Notes: generated by a model not told the origin, from the letters alone. Counted from the stretch's first letter, positions 42,627 through 51,572 are shown. The stretch: 64,000 nt of DNA from Pseudomonas sp. PICF141 (GCF_002286815.1 NZ_MUNM01000055.1:62001-126000), one strand, 5' to 3'. Program-made: numbers and translations.

Positions 42627-43543
42627 ACCTGCGCAAATTCAAACGCCGGCTCAATCGAATAATTCCCGGTGGCCGCCAGTTGGTCATCGGGGTGCCGTTC
42701 ATCTGGCTGTTCCTGTTCTTCATGCTGCCGTTCTTCATCGTCTTGAAGATCAGCTTTGCCGAAGCCGACGTGGCCATTCCGCCGTACACCGAGATTTACA
42801 GCTTCATCGACCAGAAGCTCCAGGTGCTGCTTAACCTGAGCAACTACGCGATGCTCGGCGACGACGATTTGTACATCGCCGCTTACCTGGGTTCGCTCAA
42901 GATGGCGCTGATCAGCACCGTCCTCTGCCTGTTGATCGGCTACCCGATGGCCTACGCCATTGCCAGTGCCCGCAAAGAGCTGCAGACGGTGCTGGTGTTG
43001 CTGATCATGATGCCGACCTGGACCGCGATCCTGATCCGCGTGTATGCGTGGATGGGCATTCTCAGCAACAACGGTTTGCTTAACGGCTTTTTGATGAGCA
43101 TGGGCTGGATCGACCAGCCGCTGCAGATTCTCAACACCAACCTCGCGGTTTATATCGGGGTCGTTTACTCCTATCTGCCGTTCATGATCCTGCCGCTCTA
43201 CGCCAACCTGGTCAAACATGACACCAGCCTGCTGGAAGCCGCGTCGGACCTGGGTTCGAGCACCTTCAACAGTTTCTGGAAGATCACCGTGCCGCTGTCG
43301 AAAAACGGCATCATTGCCGGCTGCATGCTGGTGTTCATCCCGGTGGTGGGCGAGTTCGTGATTCCGGAACTGCTCGGCGGTCCGGAAACCCTGATGATCG
43401 GTAAAGTGCTCTGGCAAGAGTTCTTCAACAACCGTGACTGGCCGGTGGCGTCCGCGCTGGCGGTGGTGATGCTGGCGATCCTGATTGTGCCGATCATTCT
43501 GTTCAACCGTAGTCAGGCCAAAGAAATGGAGGGCAAGGAATGA
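42623..43543 (+). CDS. spuG: Polyamine ABC transporter permease SpuG
   Basis: The 306-residue PotH-type permease has six membrane segments and the EAA loop LLEAASDLGSSTFNSFWKITVPLSKNGI. It forms the channel with SpuH. I used the ATG at 42623 that overlaps the spuF stop; a longer open frame upstream lacks a site. It is coupled to spuH by an ATGA overlap as well. Confidence 0.94.
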   Translation: MNLRKFKRRLNRIIPGGRQLVIGVPFIWLFLFFMLPFFIVLKISFAEADVAIPPYTEIYSFIDQKLQVLLNLSNYAMLGDDDLYIAAYLGSLKMALISTVLCLLIGYPMAYAIASARKELQTVLVLLIMMPTWTAILIRVYAWMGILSNNGLLNGFLMSMGWIDQPLQILNTNLAVYIGVVYSYLPFMILPLYANLVKHDTSLLEAASDLGSSTFNSFWKITVPLSKNGIIAGCMLVFIPVVGEFVIPELLGGPETLMIGKVLWQEFFNNRDWPVASALAVVMLAILIVPIILFNRSQAKEMEGKE

Positions 43544-44430
43544 AGCGCTTCCGTTTCTCGAGTTTCATGCTGGTAGCGGGTTTGCTGTTCATCTACGCGC
43601 CGATGCTGATCCTGGTGATCTACTCGTTCAACGCCTCCAAACTCGTGACGGTGTGGGGCGGTTGGTCGATCAAGTGGTACGTGGGGTTGATGGACAACAC
43701 CCAACTGATGGGCTCGGTGGTGCGCTCGCTGGAAATCGCCTGCTACACGGCGATTGCCGCGGTGGCACTGGGGACACTGGCGGCCTTCGTGCTGACCCGT
43801 ATCACCCACTTCAAGGGCCGCACGCTGTTCGGTGGTCTGGTCACCGCGCCGTTGGTGATGCCGGAAGTGATCACCGGTCTGTCGCTGTTGCTGCTGTTCG
43901 TGGCCATGGCGCAGATGATCGGCTGGCCGCAGGAACGCGGCATCGTCACCATCTGGATCGCCCACACCACGTTCTGCGCGGCGTATGTGGCGGTGGTGGT
44001 GTCGGCGCGCTTGCGTGAGCTGGACCTGTCCATCGAAGAGGCGGCCATGGACCTGGGCGCGCGGCCGTGGAAGGTGTTCTTCCTGATCACCATCCCGATG
44101 ATCGCGCCGTCGCTGGCGGCGGGCGGGATGATGTCGTTCGCCTTGTCTCTGGATGACCTGGTGCTGGCGAGCTTCGTATCGGGTCCGGGTTCCACGACCC
44201 TGCCAATGGAAGTGTTCTCGGCGGTGCGCCTGGGCGTGAAGCCTGAGATCAATGCCGTGGCCAGCCTGATTCTGCTGGCGGTGTCGTTCGTCACGTTCCT
44301 GGTCTGGTTCTTCAGCCGTCGTGCCGAAGAGATTCGCAAGCGTGCGATCCAGCAGGCCATCGAAGAAGGCGCCGCCGACTCCTGGAAACAACCGGACGTG
44401 CGCCGGACGCAGGCGCCGGAAGCGGCTTGA
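43540..44430 (+). CDS. spuH: Polyamine ABC transporter permease SpuH
   Basis: The 296-residue PotI-type permease has six membrane segments and the EAA loop EEAAMDLGARPWKVFFLITIPMIAPSLAAG. It pairs with SpuG. The polar C-terminal tail of about 30 residues (RRAEEIRKRAIQQAIEEG) is cytoplasmic. It is last gene of spuABCDEFGH. No rho-independent terminator is obvious before the REP element that follows. Confidence 0.93.
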   Translation: MKRFRFSSFMLVAGLLFIYAPMLILVIYSFNASKLVTVWGGWSIKWYVGLMDNTQLMGSVVRSLEIACYTAIAAVALGTLAAFVLTRITHFKGRTLFGGLVTAPLVMPEVITGLSLLLLFVAMAQMIGWPQERGIVTIWIAHTTFCAAYVAVVVSARLRELDLSIEEAAMDLGARPWKVFFLITIPMIAPSLAAGGMMSFALSLDDLVLASFVSGPGSTTLPMEVFSAVRLGVKPEINAVASLILLAVSFVTFLVWFFSRRAEEIRKRAIQQAIEEGAADSWKQPDVRRTQAPEAA

Positions 44431-44529
44431 TCCTGAGGCCGGGTTGACCACCGTTGCGGGGCCAACCCAAATCCAGGCTTGTTCGCGATAGCGGTCTGTC
44501 CGTCGATATCTATGTTGACGGTGATGCCG

Positions 44530-44638
44530 TTATCGCGGGCAAGCCCGCTCCCACAGTGATCGGTGTGAAGCAACAGTTTTGTGATCAACACAAAACCTGT
44601 GGGAGCGGCGGTGCGACGATTCGACTTGCCCGCGATTA
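44530..44638. repeat. Asymmetric REP pair with one enlarged arm
   Basis: The left arm ATCGCGGGCAAGCCCGCTCCCACA is standard. The right arm reads TGTGGGAGCGG then about 16 extra bases (CGGTGCGACGATTCGA) before CTTGCCCGCGAT. It lies between convergent spuH and hacB. Confidence 0.75.
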
Positions 44639-44660
44639 CGTCAGTTAAACCAACAGAAAT

Positions 44661-47072
44661 CTATTGCCCTGAACGCGCTGGCAACAGCTTCAACGTACTG
44701 CGGGTATTGGCCGTCACTTCTTCATCGTTTAAATACGCCTGGTAATAAACCCCTTCGATATACGCCTCGGACTGATCGTCATAGTGACGGTCGAACGGCA
44801 CGCCGCTCTGGCCGACCGGGTTGATGGTCAGGCTGTGGGCCGGGTCGGCGAAGTCGATCAGCCGCCGCGTCGACGGGCCGTAAGTCACAGGCCACGGCGC
44901 CGGGCCGATCTTGGCCGAGAGGTTGTTTGGCACTTCATGGGTGCCGGGCGCCGCGAATGGCCCGACATTGAAGATCCGCTCCAGTGGCTTTTGCGTTCCC
45001 AGCGGATGGCCGTGGGTCAGGGTATGTGCCTTGCCCCACTGCCATTGCGCGGAGTCGGCGCCAAGGGTGGTGTTGAGGTGAGCCATGCTCGCTTGCCAGG
45101 CCACCTTGACCGTATCGGCGCGGGTTTCTTTACCGGAAGTGTTGCGGTTGTCCCACCACGGTGAATCGGCGGAGGCCGCCAGACGCGGCAGTGCGGCATC
45201 GATCACCCGGGTCGGCAGCAGCGTTTCGAAGAAGTCGTTGCCCAGTTCATCGCGCATCGCGGCGTCGGCGAGGTTGAACAGAAACTGGTTGAACAGCGTG
45301 GCGCTGATCGAGTCCAGCGGGTAATCGCCAGTCCATTGCGCCAGTTGCTCCACGAGTTTGAGCTCGGCGGGATCGCTCACCCCTTCACGCAGTACCGGTA
45401 GCAACGGCGCGAGCAAGCGCGGACCGTAGTCGGTGGTGGTGCCCAGTTGCAGCTTCTGGCCGGACTCGTTGTCCCACTTCACATTTTTGTCGCTGAGTTG
45501 ACGATTGAGCTGCTGACCGCGATCGGCAAGGTTGTAGTAACCGGGAATTTCCATGCCGGTCGGCGACACTGGCTGGAAGTTGGCCGAGACGATATAGCCC
45601 CGCGCCGGGTTTTCTTCCTGTGGGTTGGCGCTGAACGGGTAGAAACCTTCCTTGTCCGCCTGAGGGGTGCTGCCGTCGAGGATGAACCCGGGTTTCACCC
45701 CGGCCGGGCGCTTGGGCAGCAGCGCCGAGGCCCACCAACCGATGTCGCCCTTGGCGTTGGCGTAGACGATGTTCAGCCCCGGCGCCTGAACCTTGGCCGA
45801 GGCGGCGCGGGCCTTGGCCAAAGTGTCGGCGCGGTTGAGCTGGTAGAAACCGTCGAGGATCGGATTCGGCGTCTCGAGGAAAGCCCACCACATGGCGACC
45901 GGTGTCTTGCCGGCGGCAGTGCCGAGCGCATCGTTGATGATCGGGCCATGGGGCGACTGGCGCAGGGGCAGCGTGACCGGTGGCTGGCCTTTGACCGCGA
46001 TCTGTTGTTCGGTGTTGACCAGGTCAGTCCAGTTGCCGCGATACCAGACCTGGTTCGGGTTCTCCGGGTTGACCTTCTCGGCAATCAGGTCCAGGTCGTC
46101 GTTCTGGAACATGGTCAGGCTCCAGCCGAAGTCCAGGTTGTGGCCCAGAAACGCAAACGGCACCAGCGCCTGATGGTAACCGTAAAGCTCGAAGCCTGGT
46201 GCCGACAGGTGCGCTTCGTACCACACCGACGGCGCCGAGAAGCGAATGTGCGGGTCACCGGCCAGCAGTGGCTTGCCGCTTTTGCTGCGGCTGCCGGCAA
46301 TCACCCAGGCATTGCTGCCTTCGAATTGCGGCAGGCCATTGTCGGCCAAGGCGTGCTCACTCAAACGGGCGAGGGCATTCAGATCCTTCCAGTCATTGGC
46401 GGTGAGGGCCGGTGCAGGGTTGGCGCGCCTCTTGGCCAGCACGCCCTTGGGCTGCCAGTCGAGATCGAAGATAGTCAGGTACTCGGCGCCCAGTTGGTCA
46501 CGCACGTAAGTCAGCAAGGGTTCGGTGCGAAACGCCGCGGCAAAGCTGTAGGCCATGTAGCCGGCGATGCTGATGCTGTCTTCGGCAGTGAAAGGGCGCT
46601 TGGGGATCCCCAGCACGTCGAACTCGGCGGGCGCCGCGTGGCTGTCCTGATATTGATTGATGCCGTCCAGATAGGCTTGCAGAGCCTTCCATGCCGGCGA
46701 CTGACGATCCAGCGCGGCCACATAACTGTCTGCCCGTTCGCGGATACGCAGGCTGCGAAACAGTTTGTCGGTGTCGATCAGTTTCGGGCCGAGGACTTCG
46801 GCCAGTTCACCGCGGGCCAGGCGCCGCATGGCTTCCATCTGGAACAGTCGGTCCTGGGCGTGCACGTAGCCGAGGGCGCGGTAGAGGTCGGTTTCGTTTT
46901 CGGCGCGGATATGCGGCACGCCGCGCTCGTCGTAGCGCACGGTCACCGAACCTTGCAGGTGCTGCAACGCCACCTGGCCCTGACGCGTCGGTTGCTTGCT
47001 GTACACATACCAGCCGCCTCCGGCGACGAGCACGATGATCAGCACGGCAAGTATGGTCAGGACGCGTTTCAT
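44661..47072 (-). CDS. hacB: Penicillin-acylase-family acyl-homoserine lactone acylase
   Basis: The 803-residue protein is a self-cleaving Ntn hydrolase: N-terminal membrane anchor or signal (residues 5-24), alpha chain to about residue 252, then the nucleophile Ser253 in QFEGSNAWVIAGSRS, and a long beta chain with GDPHI and GHNLDFGWSLT. In P. aeruginosa the gene next to spuH is hacB, whose product cleaves long-chain acyl-homoserine lactones. Position and architecture match. A role in recycling or degrading quorum signals is likely; other amide substrates cannot be excluded. Confidence 0.88.
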   Translation of the reverse strand: MKRVLTILAVLIIVLVAGGGWYVYSKQPTRQGQVALQHLQGSVTVRYDERGVPHIRAENETDLYRALGYVHAQDRLFQMEAMRRLARGELAEVLGPKLIDTDKLFRSLRIRERADSYVAALDRQSPAWKALQAYLDGINQYQDSHAAPAEFDVLGIPKRPFTAEDSISIAGYMAYSFAAAFRTEPLLTYVRDQLGAEYLTIFDLDWQPKGVLAKRRANPAPALTANDWKDLNALARLSEHALADNGLPQFEGSNAWVIAGSRSKSGKPLLAGDPHIRFSAPSVWYEAHLSAPGFELYGYHQALVPFAFLGHNLDFGWSLTMFQNDDLDLIAEKVNPENPNQVWYRGNWTDLVNTEQQIAVKGQPPVTLPLRQSPHGPIINDALGTAAGKTPVAMWWAFLETPNPILDGFYQLNRADTLAKARAASAKVQAPGLNIVYANAKGDIGWWASALLPKRPAGVKPGFILDGSTPQADKEGFYPFSANPQEENPARGYIVSANFQPVSPTGMEIPGYYNLADRGQQLNRQLSDKNVKWDNESGQKLQLGTTTDYGPRLLAPLLPVLREGVSDPAELKLVEQLAQWTGDYPLDSISATLFNQFLFNLADAAMRDELGNDFFETLLPTRVIDAALPRLAASADSPWWDNRNTSGKETRADTVKVAWQASMAHLNTTLGADSAQWQWGKAHTLTHGHPLGTQKPLERIFNVGPFAAPGTHEVPNNLSAKIGPAPWPVTYGPSTRRLIDFADPAHSLTINPVGQSGVPFDRHYDDQSEAYIEGVYYQAYLNDEEVTANTRSTLKLLPARSGQ

Positions 47073-47175
47073 GGTGACTCCTTGTTCTTACGGGATTGCC
47101 GCCCGTGGGGCTGCAAACGTGTAGCACAGACCTTCTGCGCCGGCCATCGCGGTCCTGGAAAAGTCAGCAATGCCT

Positions 47176-47754
47176 TTACTGCATCTCAGCAGGCCACGGG
47201 CAGTAGCAACCCACCGCCAGCGTATGGGTGGCGTTCACCGCTCGACCTTCGTTCAGCGCTTGCAGGATGGGCTCGATAAAACTGTTGCTCGAATTGCAGG
47301 TCAGGCCTTCGCTGTACGGCCCGAAATACGCCAGCCTGCCACTGCGGTCCCAGATCGCCACCGCCGGGCTGGCAGGGATTTGTTCGGAACCAGGCAGGAC
47401 CGTGATGGTTTTAAGGCGGCTCAACGTGCTGGGCAATTGACCGTGGCTGCCGGGCCTTTGAACCGCATAGAACTCGATGCCCTGCGGTACATACTGCTCG
47501 ACCAGTTCGGTCAGGTGTTGTTGATTGCCGACATTGCACGGGCAGGCCGGGTCCCAGAAATGCACCAGGCGAATGGCGCCGGGGCCGGCGAGCTCGTCCG
47601 GCAGGCGCAATGGATCGCCGGAAAACATCGCAGTGTGCGAACTGAAGGCGCGCAAGTAGCGCCCCTGAAACCAGTCATAGGCGGCCCACAGCACGCCGGC
47701 ACACACAAGGGCGAGCAGGCTGGCAAGCAATGTGGTGCGGTAGACCGGACGCAT
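47176..47754 (-). CDS. Membrane-anchored thioredoxin-like protein with CPC motif
   Basis: The 192-residue protein has one N-terminal membrane segment (LLASLLALVCAGVLWAAY) and a periplasmic thioredoxin-like domain with the strand IRLVHFWDPACPCNVGNQQHL. The active-site position holds Cys71-Pro-Cys73 in place of CxxC. A cis-Pro-like ASPAV follows at about 128, and three more cysteines, Cys153, Cys183 and Cys185, lie near the C-terminus. It resembles the DUF6436 group. The ATG at 47754 places the membrane segment at the N-terminus. A thiol-redox role is inferred only from fold. Divergent from the alpha/beta hydrolase gene. Confidence 0.78.
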   Translation of the reverse strand: MRPVYRTTLLASLLALVCAGVLWAAYDWFQGRYLRAFSSHTAMFSGDPLRLPDELAGPGAIRLVHFWDPACPCNVGNQQHLTELVEQYVPQGIEFYAVQRPGSHGQLPSTLSRLKTITVLPGSEQIPASPAVAIWDRSGRLAYFGPYSEGLTCNSSNSFIEPILQALNEGRAVNATHTLAVGCYCPWPAEMQ

Positions 47755-47851
47755 GGGTTTCAATCCTCGAAGGTCGGCTAGCTTGCCATGCTTGCCGCGA
47801 CAGATGAATATCGCAGGCCCATAAAGTCCATTTCGCGCTCTGGAATCGCCC

Positions 47852-48799
47852 ATGTCTGCCACTTTCGACCCCGATCATTTGCGTGCCAGCCTGCGGCCAT
47901 TGGCCGAGTGGCAGCCGCTGTCGACCGAGGCCATGGCCTATCAGCATTTTTATGGGCTGGATTTCCCCCGGCGAACCTTGCGCAGTGGCCTGGGGCGTTT
48001 CGAGGTCGATGGCTATGAAGTGGTCAGCCAGCTCTGGTGGCCCGAACGGGCGAAGGCGACGCTGTTTCTGTTTCACGGTTTCTACGATCACACCGGGCTC
48101 TATCGGCATGTGATCGAGTGGGCGCTGGACCAGGGTTTTGCAGTAATCGCCTGTGACCTGCCGGGCCATGGCCTGTCCAGCGGCGAACGGGCGAGCATCA
48201 AGGACTTCGCCGAGTATCAGAGCGCGTTGCAAGGCCTGTTGGTCGAGGCGCAATCGCTCGGCCTTCCGCAGCCCTGGCATTTGTGCGGGCAAAGTACCGG
48301 CGGGGCGATCGTGATTGATCATGTGCTCAATCAAGGCGCGAGCAGTCCGGCCCAAGGGCAAGTGATTCTGCTGTCACCACTGGTGCGGCCGCGAGCCTGG
48401 GGCTGGTCGCAGCTCAGTTATTACCTGCTCAAGCCATTTGTCAAAGGCATCGCCCGGCGTTTCAGCGAGAATTCCAACGACCCTGACTTCCTCGCATTCC
48501 TGCAAGCCGATCCGCTGCAGCCGCTGCGTCTGCCAACGGCCTGGGTCGGTGCGCTGGGGCGCTGGATCAAGCGCATCGAAGCGGCACCGAGCAGCCCGCG
48601 GCAGCCGCTGATCGTGCAGGGGCAGGCGGACATGACCGTGGATTGGAAGCACAACCTTGATGTATTGCGGGGCAAGTTTGATCGGCCCCAAGTACTGATG
48701 CTGCCCAAGGCGCGGCATCATCTGGCGAATGAGTCAGCCGGATTGCGGCAGGAGTATTTCGGGTTTTTGAGCAAGCGGATGAAGGGGCGGAATCTTTAG
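47852..48799 (+). CDS. Alpha/beta hydrolase, monoglyceride-lipase-like
   Basis: The 315-residue cytosolic protein has the oxyanion-hole segment TLFLFHGFYDHTGLYRHVIEW, the CDLPGHGLSSGER strand of serine-lipase-like hydrolases, and the nucleophile elbow LCGQSTGGAIV with Ser148. A downstream Asp (GQADMTVDWKHN) and His (PKARHHLANES) complete a plausible triad. It resembles lysophospholipases and monoglyceride lipases. The substrate is not known. It is divergent from the thioredoxin-like gene and convergent with DUF2059. Confidence 0.88.
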   Translation: MSATFDPDHLRASLRPLAEWQPLSTEAMAYQHFYGLDFPRRTLRSGLGRFEVDGYEVVSQLWWPERAKATLFLFHGFYDHTGLYRHVIEWALDQGFAVIACDLPGHGLSSGERASIKDFAEYQSALQGLLVEAQSLGLPQPWHLCGQSTGGAIVIDHVLNQGASSPAQGQVILLSPLVRPRAWGWSQLSYYLLKPFVKGIARRFSENSNDPDFLAFLQADPLQPLRLPTAWVGALGRWIKRIEAAPSSPRQPLIVQGQADMTVDWKHNLDVLRGKFDRPQVLMLPKARHHLANESAGLRQEYFGFLSKRMKGRNL

Positions 48800-48809
48800 C
48801 GGTAGTCAG

Positions 48810-48838
48810 GGCCCCATCGCGGGCTTGCCCGCGAAGGC
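48810..48838. repeat. Single shortened REP unit
   Basis: CATCGCGGGCTTGCCCGCGAAGGCG is one palindromic unit of the GGGCTTGCCCGCGA type without a partner, between the hydrolase and DUF2059 genes. Confidence 0.65.
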
Positions 48839-48858
48839 GATTTGGCAGACGCCAAAAA

Positions 48859-49611
48859 TTACTGGGCCAGGCTCGACGTACTCTGCCCCACCGCCAACCC
48901 CGCCCGAATCGCTGCCAATGCTGCCTGGTAGTAAGCCTTGCCTTCAGCGGACTCGGCAAATGTGGCGAACTCTTCCAGTTCTTCATCCGACAGGTCGCGA
49001 TAGACATACAGCAGCGTGTTATTCAGGTCAGCGCCGATCTGCTCCATCAGACGCTGGCGCTGGCCGTTCAGCATGCCTTGTGCCTGGCCGCCACCGAGCA
49101 GGCCGGGGATCATCGAGCTCAGGCTGTCGGCCGCCACGCCCGCGATGGCGAGGCTGACTTCAGCACCGGCCTCGCGGGCAGGCAAGGCCTGGGCGAGGTG
49201 GCCGATGATCAGCTGACGGGTATCGCTGGCCTGCATTCTCGGCAAACCCTTGGCGTTTTTGGCCAATTGATCGCGACGGGTCGCCAGCAGTTCGGCGGCG
49301 ACGATTTTCTTGCCCAAGGGCGATTGGAAGAAGGTCAATGCAGGTTTCGGATCGGCAAGCTTTTTGCGCAGCTGCGCTTCAGCACGTTGATCCATGGCTT
49401 TGGGCGCAAAGCGCTGATTACTGTTGTTGACCAAGGCCTGAAACACCGCCGGCGGCAGGCTGTTCTGATAACGCTGCTGAGCGGCAGAAAGAGCATCGTT
49501 GAAGTGCGCACGTTGTTCTGGCCAACCGGCAACCTTGTACAACTGGTCGTGGCCGTCCGCCCAGGCGGGCAAAACACAGAACATCAGCAGTGAAAAAAGC
49601 AAACGGCGCAT
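48859..49611 (-). CDS. DUF2059 family exported protein
   Basis: The 250-residue protein has a signal peptide (LLFSLLMFCVLPAWA, cleaved before DGHDQLYK) and the DUF2059 region in its C-terminal third (LYVYRDLSDEELEEFATFAESAEGKAYYQAALAAI), where an alpha-helical pair with the motif FxxSPxGxKI also appears (FFQSPLGKKI). Function unknown, presumed periplasmic. The ATG at 49611 with a GGAG site five bases upstream is clear. It is divergent from the 2OG-oxygenase gene. Confidence 0.86.
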   Translation of the reverse strand: MRRLLFSLLMFCVLPAWADGHDQLYKVAGWPEQRAHFNDALSAAQQRYQNSLPPAVFQALVNNSNQRFAPKAMDQRAEAQLRKKLADPKPALTFFQSPLGKKIVAAELLATRRDQLAKNAKGLPRMQASDTRQLIIGHLAQALPAREAGAEVSLAIAGVAADSLSSMIPGLLGGGQAQGMLNGQRQRLMEQIGADLNNTLLYVYRDLSDEELEEFATFAESAEGKAYYQAALAAIRAGLAVGQSTSSLAQ

Positions 49612-49744
49612 AGGGACTCCTGTCAGCAGGCGACTATTCTCCGTGCGGCATTCGTACTTGTCGAGAATTCGTATCAGGTTGCGTGCCTTATCCGACCAAT
49701 CCTCCGCTGCGCGGCTCTGTCGGATTTGCGGGCACAGGAATACT

Positions 49745-50377
49745 ATGCGCGCCATGCAAATATCCTCTGATCATCCGCTGCTGTTACGTATCGTCGACGA
49801 CCTGGCTGAGCGCGGCTGGTCGCAGCAGACTATTTTCCTGCCTCTGGATCTGACCCGGGCGCTGGCGGCCGAGTGCCAAAAACGTGCCGCCGAGGGCGAA
49901 CTTGCGCCGGCCGGTGTGGGGCGCGGGCCGTTTTCGGAGATCCGCGAAGGCATTCGTGGTGACCATATCCAATGGCTCGAACCCGGCCAGGCCGAGGCTT
50001 GCGACCGCTATCTGGGGTTGATGGACAGCCTGCGTGAGGCGATGAATCGCAGTTTGTTTCTGGGCCTGGAAGATTTCGAAAGCCATTTCGCCCTGTACCC
50101 GCCTGGCGCTTTCTACCTCAAGCATGTCGACCGGTTCCGCGATGACGACCGGCGCATGGTTTCGGCGGTGATCTACCTCAATGACGCCTGGCTGCCCGAG
50201 CATGGCGGTCAGTTGCGCATGTACCTGGATGAAGGCGTTGAACACGATGTAGTGCCTACCGGCGGATGCCTGGTGGTGTTCCTGTCGGGCGAAGTTCCCC
50301 ACGAAGTGCTGCCCGCGACCCGGGATCGCCTGTCGTTGACGGGCTGGTTCCGGCGTCGTGGCAATGAGCCGTTCTGA
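49745..50377 (+). CDS. 2-oxoglutarate/Fe(II)-dependent oxygenase (prolyl hydroxylase fold)
   Basis: The 210-residue protein has the iron ligands His127 and Asp129 (LKHVDRF) and His186 (GEVPHEVLP), with Arg195 (TRDRLSLTGWF) to hold 2-oxoglutarate. This is the SM-20/PHD-like arrangement; a P. aeruginosa relative hydroxylates a prolyl residue of EF-Tu, and this protein may be the same activity. I chose the ATG at 49745 with an AGGAAT site; an ATG three codons on is possible. It is followed closely by the DUF523 gene. Confidence 0.88.
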   Translation: MRAMQISSDHPLLLRIVDDLAERGWSQQTIFLPLDLTRALAAECQKRAAEGELAPAGVGRGPFSEIREGIRGDHIQWLEPGQAEACDRYLGLMDSLREAMNRSLFLGLEDFESHFALYPPGAFYLKHVDRFRDDDRRMVSAVIYLNDAWLPEHGGQLRMYLDEGVEHDVVPTGGCLVVFLSGEVPHEVLPATRDRLSLTGWFRRRGNEPF

Positions 50378-50379
50378 TC

Positions 50380-50865
50380 ATGCATAAGATTCTGGTAAGC
50401 CGTTGTTTGCTCGGTCACCGCGTCCGTTACGACGGCGGCGCCAGTGGGCCATTCAATCTGTTGGAACAGTGGATTGCCGAAGGCCGGGTAGTGCCGTTTT
50501 GCCCGGAAGTCGCCGGTGGTTTGCCGACGCCAAGGGCCGCGGCGGAGATTGCGGGCGGGCAGGGCGGTGAAGTGCTTGATGGCCTGGCATCGGTCATCAC
50601 CACCGAGGGCGAGGACGTCAGTGCCGAGTTTCTTTCCGGCGCCTGTCAGGCGCTAGAGTTGGTGCAGCGGCACGGCATTCGCATCGCCGTGCTCAAGGCC
50701 AACAGCCCGTCGTGCGGGAATCTGTTGACCTATGACGGAACGTTCAGTGGCGTGAAGGTCAGTGGCGAGGGTGTCACCGCGGCATTGCTCAAGCGCCATG
50801 GCGTGCAAGTGTTCAGCGAGCTGGAGTTGGCTGAAGCGGCGCAAGCGTTGGCCGCGCAGGACTAG
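50380..50865 (+). CDS. DUF523 (YbbK) family protein
   Basis: The 161-residue cytosolic protein begins KILVSRCLLGHRVRYDGG and has the family features PFCPEVAGGLPTPR and ANSPSCGNLLTYDGTFSG. Three of its cysteines (Cys9, Cys48, Cys114 by my count) are conserved-type and could bind metal. Function unknown. It starts two bases after the oxygenase stop, so the pair is an operon and its translation may depend on the upstream gene. Confidence 0.88.
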   Translation: MHKILVSRCLLGHRVRYDGGASGPFNLLEQWIAEGRVVPFCPEVAGGLPTPRAAAEIAGGQGGEVLDGLASVITTEGEDVSAEFLSGACQALELVQRHGIRIAVLKANSPSCGNLLTYDGTFSGVKVSGEGVTAALLKRHGVQVFSELELAEAAQALAAQD

Positions 50866-50879
50866 CAGTCACCCCAAGA

Positions 50880-50974
50880 CCTGTGGGAGCGGGCTTGCCC
50901 GCGATGGCGGTTCAACATTCAATATCGATGTTGGATGTTAGGGCCTCATCGCGGGCAAGCCCGCTCCCGCAGGG
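50880..50974. repeat. REP pair (GTGGGAGCGGGCTTGCCCGCGAT type)
   Basis: Inverted arms CCTGTGGGAGCGGGCTTGC (from 50880) and GCAAGCCCGCTCCCGCAGG (to 50974), one mismatch, between the DUF523 gene and a convergent solute-binding gene. Confidence 0.87.
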
Positions 50975-50993
50975 GTTATTCATCAACCTTGAA

Positions 50994-51572
50994 TCAGGGT
51001 TTCGGCGCATCCGCCCCGAACCATTTCTGCTCCAGCGTCTCCAGCCGGCCATCAGCCTTGATCCGCTGCAAGGCGTTTTCCAGGCTGGCTTGAAATGCCG
51101 GGTTACCCTTCTGAAACGGAATGGCCAGGCTCACAGCCGGGGCGGCTTTGGGCTTTTCTTCCGTCAGCGACTGCACCAACAGGATTGAACGCGGCGGCTC
51201 TTCTTTCTGCGCGATCAATTGTGAATTGGTGTGAATGTAAGGTTCGCTGAAGTCGAAACGATCCTTCAGCTCCGGGGTCTGTGCTATGTGATTGATGGCG
51301 ACGTCGTACTTGCCGCTTTCGACGCCGGCCAGCAGGTCGACCGAATCGGTGACGACGAAGTCGGCCCTTACATCCAGTTCATTGGCCAGCATTTGGCCCA
51401 ATTCCACCTCGAAGCCGGTCAGTTTGCCGTCATCCTTGAAATTGAAGGGCGGGGTATTAGCCTCAAGGGCAATGCGCAATTCGCCGCGGTCGTTAACATC
51501 GTCAATCAGTTCGGCATGAGCCAAAGGGCTCAAAAGGGGTAGCAGGCAGATCAGGCCAGGCAAAAAGCGCAT
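50994..51572 (-). CDS. Shortened family-3 solute-binding protein
   Basis: The 192-residue protein has a signal peptide (LLPLLSPLAHA) and opens like amino-acid-binding proteins (RGELRIALEANTPPFNFKDDGKLTGFEVELG), but such proteins usually have about 260 residues. After the PYIHTNSQLIAQKE segment it jumps to AIPFQKGNPAFQASLENALQRIKADGRLETLEQKWFG, so about 50-60 residues of the second lobe are missing. The reading frame is intact. The start is the ATG at 51572 with AAAGGAG. It may be a compact variant or a deletion product. No permease or ATPase gene is next to it. Confidence 0.8.
   Translation of the reverse strand: MRFLPGLICLLPLLSPLAHAELIDDVNDRGELRIALEANTPPFNFKDDGKLTGFEVELGQMLANELDVRADFVVTDSVDLLAGVESGKYDVAINHIAQTPELKDRFDFSEPYIHTNSQLIAQKEEPPRSILLVQSLTEEKPKAAPAVSLAIPFQKGNPAFQASLENALQRIKADGRLETLEQKWFGADAPKP

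Noticed and set aside
44431..44660. Short open frames across the REP pair after spuH
   Set aside because: They are translations of repeat sequence and occur similarly at other repeat copies.
45447..47279. A 610-codon plus-strand frame opposite hacB
   Set aside because: Antisense shadow of the acylase; no conserved motif.
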